Of a stretch of DNA of 64,000 nucleotides, positions 17,535 to 25,562 are shown one piece after another; positions within the stretch are counted from its first letter, which is position 1; every line of letters starts with the position of its first letter. The stretch comes from CAZHRC01 sp964533865 (lineage in GTDB: Bacteria > Bacillota > Clostridia > Tissierellales > Peptoniphilaceae). The stretch is from NCBI GenBank assembly GCA_964533865.1, contig CAZHRC010000004.1:42964-106963 (forward strand). The letters are read 5' to 3'. The position numbers and the translations under genes were made by a program. Under the pieces are notes generated by a model, which was not told the DNA's origin, ran no database searches, and was given only the letters and a program-made list of their open reading frames with translations.

Positions 17535-18378
17535 TACCCTTTCTCCTTTCCAATACACCAATCCCGATGGCCAGTGGCAATGAATTGACCACGAGGATTA
17601 ACGTTGTGTTTAAAGACTGAAAATCACCACTTGACATAATGACCGCAGGGTTAGTATAGAGATACCAATCAGGGTTGATTTGATACAGTGCAATGGCAAT
17701 CATCACCCATCCGTAATAATACAGAAGCGGCACTAAGGGTGCCAGTTTTGGTCGATGGCTTAGAGTGGTTATCCCTATGGCGAATACGCTATAGATAAAG
17801 GGCAGGTATAAAAAGCGAAGGATCCCTTCGAGCACCGTGTAGAGATACCGATGATCAGAGTAAAATGACGAACCAAACCAATCGGTAAAAAGGGGGCGGG
17901 TGACGGATTCCTCAATTCTACCTTGAGCGATGAGCCATACAAAACCGTAGTAGAACAAAAATCCAATGAATGAACCCCCTGCCACAGTCGCGGCTTGAGC
18001 TATTGTCTTTTGATAAAGAAATGTACCATATCGTTTTCCTCTAGGCATTTCCAATTGGTAGATGCTCTCCCATTTCCCAAGAAATAACACCGCTGCTAAT
18101 GTTCCAAAAAAGGGCAATAATAGCTGAAAAATCGCTGTTCCAAAGATGATCTCTGAATCAAAACTCCAAGCCGATTGTGTGATCCCTTTCCACAAATAAT
18201 CAAAGGCATTGTGATAAAGTGTGTCATCTACCGTATACATCCGGTATTGTTCACTGGTTAAATACTGAACAAACCCATGGAGTTGTGGGCCAAACACGCT
18301 TAAAACCATGATGATAAAAACAACTATGGCTATGATTAACATAGATGTAATCTCATAACCCAGTTTATCTCGTTTCAT
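17521..18378 (-). CDS. ABC-2 type permease-like membrane protein
   Basis: This 285-residue protein has an N-terminal helix, a large extracellular-looking loop (about 38-75), and about five more helices, the layout of ABC-2 permeases with one long external loop. AAGGAGG precedes the ATG. It is the first gene of the four-gene transporter and stands 63 bases behind the small secreted protein gene, separated from it by a stable hairpin. Two other membrane proteins and an ATPase follow. The substrate is unknown; a peptide or lipid-active molecule is possible. Confidence 0.72.
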   Translation of the reverse strand: MKRDKLGYEITSMLIIAIVVFIIMVLSVFGPQLHGFVQYLTSEQYRMYTVDDTLYHNAFDYLWKGITQSAWSFDSEIIFGTAIFQLLLPFFGTLAAVLFLGKWESIYQLEMPRGKRYGTFLYQKTIAQAATVAGGSFIGFLFYYGFVWLIAQGRIEESVTRPLFTDWFGSSFYSDHRYLYTVLEGILRFLYLPFIYSVFAIGITTLSHRPKLAPLVPLLYYYGWVMIAIALYQINPDWYLYTNPAVIMSSGDFQSLNTTLILVVNSLPLAIGIGVLERRKGSEEI

Positions 18379-18402
18379 AACCCCTCCTTGTTAGATGAAG
18401 CA

Positions 18403-18427
18403 CTAGGGGAGAGTTTCTCTCCCCTAG
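18403..18427 (-). terminator. Stable intra-operon hairpin after the secreted-protein gene
   Basis: CTAGGGGAGA pairs with TCTCCCCTAG around a 5-base loop, but there is no T run. It could stabilise the upstream message or act as a partial terminator, giving more secreted protein than transporter. Confidence 0.5.
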
Positions 18428-18441
18428 TCTTCGTTTTTTAT

Positions 18442-18825
18442 TTATTGATTCCAAGTGCCTTTGACATATGTCGAAGGATTTCCTACATGCTCACGACGAG
18501 CTGCTAAATGAACCCTATCGCCATTTTTTAAATTTGTGATGAATCTCGCATCTGCTAAATGATCGAGAAGAGTTTGTCCGACTCGCGTCGTCCCACGATA
18601 GACACCAAACCACATTTTATGATTTGAATAGTCTGAACTCGTCCAGTTTACATAGGAATACTTATAGTTGCCATATCTTGTTATGCGATCTGAGACTTTT
18701 TTATAACTCGTCCCTGCAGAACCAGCAAATGAAGCTGCCTTGGTGTTGACGGGTTGTATTATGAAGCAAAACAATAGTACCCATGCTAATGTGATAACGA
18801 TTTTCTTGTAACTCTTAGTTTTCTT
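18442..18825 (-). CDS. Small secreted protein with a degenerate start codon (AAG)
   Basis: The frame codes for a clear signal peptide: lysines (KKTKSYKK), a hydrophobic core (IVITLAWVLLFCFII) and a cleavage-like region (NTKAA), then a mature domain of about 95 residues ending GTWNQ. AGGAGG at 18837-18832 is followed after six bases by AAG at 18825, exactly where ATG should be; a TAA precedes it in frame. The only near-cognate start within the frame is a TTG at 18774 in the middle of the signal peptide, without a ribosome site. The mature part, with VHLAARREH and a C-terminal W, faintly recalls DUF2712 secreted proteins. The gene may be inactivated by one base change, or the base may be an error. 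No cysteine is in the mature domain. Confidence 0.55.
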   Translation of the reverse strand, partial: KKTKSYKKIVITLAWVLLFCFIIQPVNTKAASFAGSAGTSYKKVSDRITRYGNYKYSYVNWTSSDYSNHKMWFGVYRGTTRVGQTLLDHLADARFITNLKNGDRVHLAARREHVGNPSTYVKGTWNQ

Positions 18826-18837
18826 TTAGATCCTCCT

Positions 18838-19151
18838 TTTATCATCTGATGACATCAATATTACTTCATTTGTCTAGCTAAGTGCCTTGAGAATAGGATC
18901 AGCGGTTGGGTAAATTTAAAATATCTTTTTTACTCCATATACTAATGAACTTATCTCAAAAAATCTTCCATTATTAATTCACACCATATCTACCACCTCC
19001 CTATATGGTTTCTTAAATCCATAGGTGAATCCCATGCGATGATTTACTATTTCTTTCGAAGATCCTAAAGCTTTTACAACACAAAGTGGTATTGCCATCT
19101 GTAAGTAAGCTATCTATATGTAGACATATTCAATAAATCAAAACTCATCTC
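18838..19151. other. Intergenic region between secreted-protein gene and agrB
   Basis: No convincing gene or terminator is seen. A 39-codon minus-strand frame exists but lacks a ribosome site and an AgrD-like pattern. The region is AT-rich and probably holds the promoter for the secreted protein gene; no good -35/-10 pair could be fixed. Confidence 0.4.
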
Positions 19152-19733
19152 CTATTTATCTACAACTCTTAGCACTAACAACTTCTTCAGTATCAGCATA
19201 ACCGCTGTAACTCCAATCGCTGATACCACCAATTTAACCACAACAACTTGATTCATTGCACTGAAAATAATCGCAATGAGGATCAAGGTACCAAGGACTT
19301 TTCGCGTACGGCTTCGATACACCATTGTTTCCAATTCATCCAACGGTTTATTCTCATCACCTATCGGCGCTAGGTGCCAGATGCACACCGTCGATAAGAA
19401 ACATACAATGGCTGACATGAGTCCATCCCAGTTCGGGATACTTATTACCGAAAGGACAACTACAATCAACAGCACCGATAGGATGAAACATCTTGCTGGA
19501 GTTCGAGCATGATAACCTCCTGCGTAGGATCTCAAGGGGATGTAGGCTAATAAGAAAACAATACTTTCCTTTAGATGATTAAACAAAATCCCCATAACGA
19601 TCGCTATTGTTAAGTTTCCTAATAATACCCACATCTGATGAAAGGCATATAAATACAATTCTTTCTCATCTGTAGATATCGCTTTCTCTCGAATCAACCA
19701 ACTCACAATTTTATCTACTTTCAAAATCCACAT
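19152..19733 (-). CDS. agrB: AgrB-type peptide-processing membrane protease
   Basis: This 193-residue membrane cysteine protease would cleave and cyclise the AgrD precursor. Catalytic elements are visible: the RSYAGGYHA block (about 68-76) with the histidine, and the cysteine of ARCF near 83. The later HLAPIGDENKPLDE segment is also typical of AgrB. About five helices surround them. Its ATG overlaps the agrD stop codon by one base (TAATG), so precursor and protease are coupled. The length fits the family (about 190-210). Confidence 0.92.
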   Translation of the reverse strand: MWILKVDKIVSWLIREKAISTDEKELYLYAFHQMWVLLGNLTIAIVMGILFNHLKESIVFLLAYIPLRSYAGGYHARTPARCFILSVLLIVVVLSVISIPNWDGLMSAIVCFLSTVCIWHLAPIGDENKPLDELETMVYRSRTRKVLGTLILIAIIFSAMNQVVVVKLVVSAIGVTAVMLILKKLLVLRVVDK

Positions 19734-19873
19734 TAGAAGCGCCTAAATTTCATAGCGCCCTCGGGTAACTTTGGCTGATGTAGGATGAATTTACAAACGG
19801 TATTAACATCAACTAATAAAACCAATAATGCCAAGCTTGATAACACCCGTATTATCGCACTCTTTACTCCCAT
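19733..19873 (-). CDS. agrD: AgrD-type cyclic lactone autoinducer precursor (46 residues)
   Basis: This small gene encodes a peptide with the three AgrD parts: a hydrophobic, amphipathic leader (SAIIRVLSSLALLVLLVDV), a short core with one cysteine (TVCKFIL, Cys27), and a conserved tail (HQPKLPEGAMKF). The HQPxxPE pattern matches clostridial AgrD proteins. By comparison with the C. perfringens signal, the ring would be CKFIL with AgrB cutting before HQP. AAAGGTG lies upstream of the ATG at 19873, and the stop overlaps agrB. The order agrD-agrB and the strong promoter just upstream fit a self-inducing circuit. Confidence 0.9.
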   Translation of the reverse strand: MGVKSAIIRVLSSLALLVLLVDVNTVCKFILHQPKLPEGAMKFRRF

Positions 19874-19919
19874 TTTTGATCTCGTCACCTTTCGCCAATC
19901 TTTTCAGTATATTTACCTT

Positions 19920-19978
19920 ATCATATCTCGGGTCGTTGTGCGGGCAATTGTCATGAACGACTATTTACATGTCATGAA
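19920..19978 (-). promoter_or_regulatory. agrDB promoter with two LytTR-type direct repeats
   Basis: On the minus strand TTCATGACA occurs twice with a 12-base spacer (19978-19970 and 19957-19949), a 21-base period. Two bases later comes TTGCCC (19947-19942), and after 16 bases TATGAT (19925-19920). Direct 9-base repeats with 12-13-base spacing beside a weak -35 are the hallmark of AgrA/LytTR activation sites, so the neighbouring LytTR regulator very likely activates agrDB here. Confidence 0.72.
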
Positions 19979-20069
19979 TAGATCATTTTACATTATTTTT
20001 TCTTCTGGTATCCTTTACCTGTATCAAATGCTTTCCTATTTCTTATAATTCATTGTGTTTATGCTAAAT

Positions 20070-21356
20070 TTAATCTATGAAAAGGATGACTTCCACATGG
20101 AATACATTATCTTTAGGGTCAATACACAATTCTCCATCGTTTTCCTCCACCAACTGTTTTACATTTCCCAAACCTAATCCATGTTTTGCTTCATCTTTTT
20201 TACGCGAAAGATATCGCTCATTTACACGAGATAGTAATCCATCAAATGTATTACTGATCTCGATAATAAACGCACCCAAATCATATCTCATAGATAAGCT
20301 CATTACCCTATCTTCCTCAATAGTTGCCATGCCCTCATCTGCATTGTCTAAAAGATTTCCAAATACAGTTGTTATTATAGCTGGTGGCAAATTGATATTA
20401 TCTGGTATCGAGGTTATTACATTAATCTCTATATTTGTCGTTTTAAAGTGTTCTATTTTATGATTAATAAAAGAATCTAATAGAGTATTTCCAGTTTTAC
20501 AATATTTTTGTTCAAGTGAAAGTAATTGGAGTAAATCACTCTTATATATCTCCGCTTTCTTTGGCTCGTCATTGGTGCGCAGTTGGTCAATGATAATCAA
20601 GTGATTTTTTATATCGTGCTTTATACGTTGTATCTCCTGATAATCCTTTTCGATTATAGTTAACTCTTTTTCATAATAACGGTTTTGTTCCTCTGCAATT
20701 TTGAGTCGAGTATTCTCTTGCATCATTTTTATAATATTTTCGTATATGTAAAATACTAAAATATTTATACAAAGAATGGCAAGCATTAAGAATGCAAGAC
20801 TACTATTATCCGATTCTTTAGAGTTAAATATTATAATAATCACTATTAATGATAATACCGGTATGATCACGATGCTCATCCAGTATGATAAGGGCACTGT
20901 GCTTTTCACTGGTTTCCTTCTCGGTAATATTATCGAAAGTAATAAAATAATCATAAAAGATAATATTTGAGATGAAACCATGCCATAAATAGTATCAACT
21001 TCATCAGGTTGCCCAATCAGAAATTTTGTCTTTCCAATAAATATTACCGGTAATAACTCTGATATCATAAAAATTATATAGAGTTGCAACGCAACTAATA
21101 TATTTCTTGTAATACTTTCGCTATATAAAAAGGCCAAGGCGATATATCCTGCAATATTTATTACTAGTAGTATTATTGGAGTCCGTATAAACATATATAC
21201 CATTTGCGTGCTAATATACAACATTAGATAACAAAGCAATTCTACAGCCTTACTGATTCGTCTACCTTCAAATATAAGCGTCATCGCCTTCTGTAGTATA
21301 TAAGTTCCAATTAGATTTATGATAATCGAATAAATATCTGGTGTTGATAGTTTCAT
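20070..21356 (-). CDS. GHKL sensor histidine kinase, AgrC-like
   Basis: This 428-residue kinase has about six N-terminal membrane helices (1-200), a coiled-coil linker (about 205-240), the phospho-acceptor region RIKHDIKNH near 245, and a C-terminal GHKL ATPase domain with NLLDNADEGM and GLGLGNVKQL. This is the AgrC architecture: a membrane sensor of a cyclic peptide that signals to a LytTR regulator. It starts 45 bases after the regulator gene on the same strand and lies upstream of agrDB. It probably detects the AgrD-derived peptide and phosphorylates the neighbouring response regulator. Confidence 0.9.
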   Translation of the reverse strand: MKLSTPDIYSIIINLIGTYILQKAMTLIFEGRRISKAVELLCYLMLYISTQMVYMFIRTPIILLVINIAGYIALAFLYSESITRNILVALQLYIIFMISELLPVIFIGKTKFLIGQPDEVDTIYGMVSSQILSFMIILLLSIILPRRKPVKSTVPLSYWMSIVIIPVLSLIVIIIIFNSKESDNSSLAFLMLAILCINILVFYIYENIIKMMQENTRLKIAEEQNRYYEKELTIIEKDYQEIQRIKHDIKNHLIIIDQLRTNDEPKKAEIYKSDLLQLLSLEQKYCKTGNTLLDSFINHKIEHFKTTNIEINVITSIPDNINLPPAIITTVFGNLLDNADEGMATIEEDRVMSLSMRYDLGAFIIEISNTFDGLLSRVNERYLSRKKDEAKHGLGLGNVKQLVEENDGELCIDPKDNVFHVEVILFID

Positions 21357-21401
21357 GTTGCCTTTTTCCTAACTACAGCTAGTGCATCCTTTTGACGATC
21401 T

Positions 21402-22061
21402 CTACTTATTATACAATATTTTATTATTAATAAGCTCCCATTCGCTTTTTCGATAACGCACCACGTGGTCTCGATTGGCAATTTGTGAGCGATTGAGTTG
21501 CACAAACACCCCTTTGGGCAGGCGCTCCATTAAGGTTTTTATCCTATCGTTAAAATGATCTTCTCCTGTTTTCATATGAATGGTCACTTTCCTACCTGTG
21601 ATATCAAAATAAGAAATATCCTTTAACGGCACTCTGTACTTGTCCTGTCCTTTTTGATACTCAAGGACTTCGTTCTGGCTTCCGTAGATTTCGATGGCAT
21701 AAGCAATGATATTATAGACTTCATCAGAATTAATCGGCTTTTCCAAGAATTTGAGAGGTTGTACGTCAAATAAGACTCTAGCGTAGTGACTGTGGGCCGA
21801 AATATAGACGATTTTAGTGGTGGGGTCTTTGAACTCTCGCCTGATGGTATTTCCCACGCCAACGCCATCTATCTCATCCATCTCGATATCGAGAAAGATG
21901 AGCTCGAAAGGTCCCGTTTTTCTTATGGTATCGAGTAACTCTTCCCCCGAGTAAAATACTTCAATCTCCAAAGGTTCAATAAATCGATCTTTCCCATGGA
22001 CCAAAATCATTTCCAGTTGGCTCACAACGCTTTTATCATCATCACAAACAGCAATTTTCAT
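21402..22061 (-). CDS. LytTR-family response regulator, AgrA-like
   Basis: This 219-residue protein has a receiver domain (CDDD acidic pocket near residues 6-9, phospho-acceptor in FLDIEMDEIDG near 55) and a C-terminal LytTR DNA-binding domain (about 125-219, with GRKVTIHMKTGE and FVQLNRSQIAN). The ATG at 22061 is preceded by AAAGGAGGGG; a start eight codons further upstream lacks a ribosome site. LytTR proteins bind pairs of 9-base direct repeats, which are found before agrD. It is the first gene of the signalling block and presumably activates agrDB and perhaps the secreted protein and transporter. Confidence 0.92.
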   Translation of the reverse strand: MKIAVCDDDKSVVSQLEMILVHGKDRFIEPLEIEVFYSGEELLDTIRKTGPFELIFLDIEMDEIDGVGVGNTIRREFKDPTTKIVYISAHSHYARVLFDVQPLKFLEKPINSDEVYNIIAYAIEIYGSQNEVLEYQKGQDKYRVPLKDISYFDITGRKVTIHMKTGEDHFNDRIKTLMERLPKGVFVQLNRSQIANRDHVVRYRKSEWELINNKILYNK

Positions 22062-22094
22062 GGTCCCCTCCTTTATTTTTTTCATTTATCTTCT

Positions 22095-22103
22095 ATTGTA
22101 TCA
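22095..22103 (-). promoter_or_regulatory. Possible extended -10 promoter of the LytTR regulator
   Basis: TGATACAAT on the minus strand is an extended -10 element about 34 bases before the start codon. No clear -35 is seen. Confidence 0.4.
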
Positions 22104-22131
22104 TAGTCTATCTCCTCCCACTAGTTCGACA

Positions 22132-22160
22132 ACAAACCGGCCGCTAAAAGCGCCCGGTCG
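22132..22160 (-). terminator. Terminator of the HpcH aldolase gene
   Basis: ACCGG and CGC arms pair with GCG and CCGGT around a TTTTA loop, with one internal mismatch. The T-rich tail is short on the minus strand. Confidence 0.55.
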
Positions 22161-22167
22161 TTTCTTT

Positions 22168-22926
22168 CTATTCGATTGCTCTGTTAAACTCTTCCACTAT
22201 GGCCGTAGCGCCGTCGTAGATAAACTGTCCGTCGATACCGCCTAAGAGAAATCGGAAACCCAGATCCAAGTGGCGTTTGACATTGCCAGGGTTGGTCATG
22301 ATTCCAGGAACCACCCCAGCAGCTTCACAGGCGTCAACCACTTTTTTAAAGGCTTTAAGCATAGGTGGTGTGAACACGCCAGCTTCTCCCATATTCATGC
22401 TCAAATCCACCGGACCGACAAAGGCGATATCGATACCTGGCACTTTAAGGATTTCCTCCACGTTTTTTACTGCTGTAGGATGCTCGATTTGCAATATGAC
22501 CAACACTTCTTTATCCGCATAGGGATAGTACGCCGATCCTAAAGCGCCAAATAAAGTGGCTCGTCCTGCGCCGACACCGCGTTTGCCCAGTGGTGGATAT
22601 TTGCAAAAGGACACCGCTTTTTCCGCTTCTTCGGCGGTATTAATCATCGGGATCATGATCCCTGCACATCCTGTATCCAATCCGCGCTTTACCATAACGA
22701 TATCGTTCCAAGGGACTCTTAATAGAGGTACGGTCTTTGTGGTGGCGATAACGTTAACCAGCCTTCCTGCGGACTCAAGGTCCATGGCTCCGTGTTCTGC
22801 GTCGATCATGATGCAATCCGCCCCGGCATGGCTCATGATCTGGGCGGTATCAAAGGAATTGGTCATCATCCACTCGCCAAGGACTGGTTTCCCACTTTCC
22901 AATTTTTCTTTTAGTGTATTTTTCAT
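22168..22926 (-). CDS. HpcH/HpaI family aldolase
   Basis: This 252-residue class II aldolase cleaves 2-keto-3-deoxy acids (such as 2-dehydro-3-deoxyglucarate or 4-hydroxy-2-oxoheptanedioate) to pyruvate and an aldehyde. Family marks are MIDAEHGAMD (about 41-50, metal and general-base residues), IMIPMINTAEEA (near 91), PPLGKRGVGAGRA (near 112) and a C-terminal GVVPGIMTNPG. The ATG has GAGGAGAG upstream. It follows the CPBP protease gene by 18 bases. A link to the IlvD/Edd dehydratase at 5.0 kb is chemically attractive (dehydration then aldol cleavage), but the genes are far apart. Confidence 0.88.
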   Translation of the reverse strand: MKNTLKEKLESGKPVLGEWMMTNSFDTAQIMSHAGADCIMIDAEHGAMDLESAGRLVNVIATTKTVPLLRVPWNDIVMVKRGLDTGCAGIMIPMINTAEEAEKAVSFCKYPPLGKRGVGAGRATLFGALGSAYYPYADKEVLVILQIEHPTAVKNVEEILKVPGIDIAFVGPVDLSMNMGEAGVFTPPMLKAFKKVVDACEAAGVVPGIMTNPGNVKRHLDLGFRFLLGGIDGQFIYDGATAIVEEFNRAIE

Positions 22927-22944
22927 TACTCTCTCCTCAAATTT

Positions 22945-23616
22945 CTACGACCTAGCCGCAATCCATTGCAGCAATCCTAATCCCGTAATGCCAATATTCC
23001 ATAGGTAGTGTATCAACAGCGGGTGCCAAAGGTTTTCTTTTTTTTGATAGGCGGTGGCGCAGCCCAGTCCAAGAATAAAATAAATGATAAGCTGCATGAT
23101 CACATCGGGAGTGCCCACATCCCATCTCAAGTATACGTGAAGTGCTGCGTAGAGTATGGAGGATGTCACTGCTCCAAAGGTGGCACTTCTTCGGGATGCT
23201 ATGCCGTATAGCGCCCAACGAAAGACGATTTCTTCGTTTAGTGGAACCAGTGTTAGAGCTAAAAATACTGTTGTGTATAAGGTGTTGTCGTTTTCAAAGG
23301 TTTCTGGCACCATTGGAGCCAATCGAAACCAGTAAAATATGACAATCACCACAAAGCTTATTAACCCGATCGCGATCGTTTGCATCAATACGCTCTTTCC
23401 ATCTACACGATGAAATTTTTCACCATCCTCAAGCAATGTCGGAAAAGCAAATAATACCGTAAGTAATGTCGCTCCGGTATACACAAGAATCGGCAGCCCA
23501 CTCCACAGGTAACTGGGTAATGCCTGCACAAGCAACCTATCATAGACTTTGGTAAAAGCCAGTATGTAGTTTATAAGAACTAAGACAATCCTCAATGTTT
23601 TGCTCTTTTGTACCAT
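22945..23616 (-). CDS. CPBP family intramembrane protease
   Basis: This 223-residue membrane protein of the CPBP (Abi/Rce1-like) family carries the motifs EEIVFRWAL and, further on, ALHVYLRW, supplying glutamate, arginine and histidine residues of the active site in the membrane. Seven or so helices are visible. The ATG at 23616 is chosen because GGAGG lies five bases before it; the frame continues seven codons upstream without a ribosome site. Bacterial members act in immunity to bacteriocins or in protein processing, but no specific role is supported here. Confidence 0.85.
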   Translation of the reverse strand: MVQKSKTLRIVLVLINYILAFTKVYDRLLVQALPSYLWSGLPILVYTGATLLTVLFAFPTLLEDGEKFHRVDGKSVLMQTIAIGLISFVVIVIFYWFRLAPMVPETFENDNTLYTTVFLALTLVPLNEEIVFRWALYGIASRRSATFGAVTSSILYAALHVYLRWDVGTPDVIMQLIIYFILGLGCATAYQKKENLWHPLLIHYLWNIGITGLGLLQWIAARS

Positions 23617-23635
23617 AGCCACCTCCGCCATTGTC

Positions 23636-23669
23636 AAAAAGCGGCATAGCTTGAGCCATGCCGCTTTTA
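23636..23669 (-). terminator. Terminator of pta
   Basis: AAAAGCGGCAT pairs with ATGCCGCTTTT, and a T run follows on the minus strand. Confidence 0.85.
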
Positions 23670-23691
23670 TAGCTTGTCGATTACCTGATGA

Positions 23692-24663
23692 TTAAAGGGC
23701 TTGAGCTGCTGTGATTATCGCGAGTTTGTATACATCTTCTTCATTGCATCCACGGGATAGGTCGTTGATGGGTTTGTTCATCCCTTGAAGGATCGGACCC
23801 AATGCTTCGTAACCACCTAGGCGCTGAGCGATTTTATAGCCGATATTTCCAGCTTGTAAGTCTGGGAAGATAAAGACATTGGCTTCACCGGCAACTGCAC
23901 TATCTGGCGCTTTCTTTTTGCCCACCGAAGGTTCTATGGCTGCATCAAATTGCAATTCGCCGTCGATAGCAAGGTCTGGTGCCATTTCCTTAGCTAAGCG
24001 TGTCGCTTCGGCGGTCTTTTCACTTTCTGGCGAAACCGCTGAACCCATAGTGGAGAATGATAGCATGGCAATTTTAGGATCGATGCCAAATGTTTTGGCG
24101 GTTTTCGCACTCTCGATGGCAACTTCAGCTAACGCCTGAGCTTCGAGTGTGATATTGATGGCGACGTCAGCAAATACGTATTTCTCATCATTTGGACCAA
24201 CCATGACCATAGCGCCACTGGTACGTGATACGCCCGGTTTTGTCTTTACGATTTGAAGCGCTGGACGAACGGTATCCCCTGTCGCATGAGCAGCTCCAGA
24301 AACCATTCCATCAACCTCGCCTAAGTAAGTCATCATCGTACCGAAATAGTTGACGTTTTTCAACATTTCTTTGGCCTGCTCAGCGGTGTTTTTCCCTTTT
24401 CTGCGCTCGACAAATGCGTCGACGTACGCGTCAAACCGATCAAAGTTCTCAGGGTCGATAAGGGTGATGCCCGTGATGTCAAAGTCATTTTCTGTGGCTA
24501 GGTTATTGATCGTTTCTGCTTTTCCTAATAGAATCGGGGTGATGATTCCTTCTTTTTGAAGGCGAGCCGCAGCGCCCAATACTCTAACGTCGTCGCCTTC
24601 TGGAAGGACTATTTTCAGATTTTTGCCCTTCACTTGTTCAATCAATGTGTCCATAATACTCAT
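23692..24663 (-). CDS. pta: Phosphate acetyltransferase
   Basis: This 323-residue enzyme converts acetyl-CoA and phosphate to acetyl phosphate and CoA, the first half of the acetate-forming ATP-yielding route. The sequence shows LKIVLPEGDDVRVLGAA near the N-terminus, DGMVSGAAHATGDTVRPALQ (near 124-143) and the C-terminal NVFIFPDLQAGNIGYK, all diagnostic. The ATG at 24663 has AAGGAGG eight bases upstream; the frame extends ten codons further without support. No acetate kinase gene is adjacent. It starts just after the lipid kinase gene ends. Confidence 0.95.
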   Translation of the reverse strand: MSIMDTLIEQVKGKNLKIVLPEGDDVRVLGAAARLQKEGIITPILLGKAETINNLATENDFDITGITLIDPENFDRFDAYVDAFVERRKGKNTAEQAKEMLKNVNYFGTMMTYLGEVDGMVSGAAHATGDTVRPALQIVKTKPGVSRTSGAMVMVGPNDEKYVFADVAINITLEAQALAEVAIESAKTAKTFGIDPKIAMLSFSTMGSAVSPESEKTAEATRLAKEMAPDLAIDGELQFDAAIEPSVGKKKAPDSAVAGEANVFIFPDLQAGNIGYKIAQRLGGYEALGPILQGMNKPINDLSRGCNEEDVYKLAIITAAQAL

Positions 24664-24689
24664 TTGATCTTCCTCCTTGTGTTTGTGGT

Positions 24690-25559
24690 TCAATATATCA
24701 ATCGAATGGCTTTTTGAACCACTCGAAATTCAACTGTTTTTCCCGAAGCGACAGAAACCAATTCGCCATCGAGGTTTAGTACAAAGGGTTCGCCAATTGT
24801 AATCGTATGGTGTTTAGCTTGGTGAATCGCCACGTAAGATTTTTGGTTCACATGCTTTCCAGATAAAATTGTCGGAAAAAGTTGTATGACACGTCTTTTA
24901 GAAATATTGGAGATCAAACACCCATCTAATTGTCCATCGTCTATTTTTGCCATGGGTAAGATGTTAAATCCGCCGCCATAATACCCGCCATTTCCAACTG
25001 CAAATAGAAATAGCCTTTTCGCTTCTCCGCCGTAAACCACTTCCGGTGCTTTGTAACGCATCAATCCACTGATTAATCCTAAATAATAGGAAAGGACGCC
25101 TGGCAGAAAGCGCCGCCATTTTTGTGCTTCTTCAACGACTAATGCATCGTAACCGATGGTGGCTATATTGAGAAAGGGCACATCGTCTGCAAGTCCACAG
25201 TCGATCAGGTGTTCTTTTCCATATAGTACCCCATCTAGCGCTCCTTCAAAATCCTTTGGGGCTTCTAAATTTAAATAAAAATCGTTGGCCGTACCTAAAG
25301 GAAGTATGCCTAACGCTCCGACACCACTTCTCAACAAACCTTCGACTACGCTGCGCACTGTCCCATCACCGCCGACGGCAACGGCGATATCATCAGTAGA
25401 GAGCTTTGTAGCCACATATTCTATGGCCTCCGCTGCCCCGATCGTCCGTACCATCCGATATTCCAAATCTCTCGCCTTCATGGCACCTTCTATGAGACTT
25501 TCATGACGTAGCGCGTTGCCTCTACCCGCCGAGTCGTTAATGATAAAGTGATACGTCAT
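24690..25559 (-). CDS. Diacylglycerol kinase family lipid kinase
   Basis: This 289-residue protein of the DagK/YegS family phosphorylates a lipid such as diacylglycerol, feeding it back to phosphatidic acid. The nucleotide site AVGGDGTVRSVVEGL lies near residues 61-75, with LPLGTANDF near 90-98. The C-terminal beta-sandwich (KTVEFRVVQKAIRLIY) is complete. It follows the DUF4446 gene with three bases between and probably shares the parAB transcript. Confidence 0.9.
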   Translation of the reverse strand: MTYHFIINDSAGRGNALRHESLIEGAMKARDLEYRMVRTIGAAEAIEYVATKLSTDDIAVAVGGDGTVRSVVEGLLRSGVGALGILPLGTANDFYLNLEAPKDFEGALDGVLYGKEHLIDCGLADDVPFLNIATIGYDALVVEEAQKWRRFLPGVLSYYLGLISGLMRYKAPEVVYGGEAKRLFLFAVGNGGYYGGGFNILPMAKIDDGQLDGCLISNISKRRVIQLFPTILSGKHVNQKSYVAIHQAKHHTITIGEPFVLNLDGELVSVASGKTVEFRVVQKAIRLIY

Positions 25560-25562
25560 TTG

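Noticed and set aside
19035..19117. A 39-codon minus-strand frame between agrB and the secreted-protein gene as an AgrD candidate
   Set aside because: It lacks a ribosome site, a hydrophobic leader and the QPxxPE tail. The real AgrD lies upstream of agrB at 19733-19873.
19785..20048. A plus-strand frame of 87 codons between agrB and the kinase gene
   Set aside because: It runs antisense to agrD and its promoter, has no ribosome site and no family resemblance.
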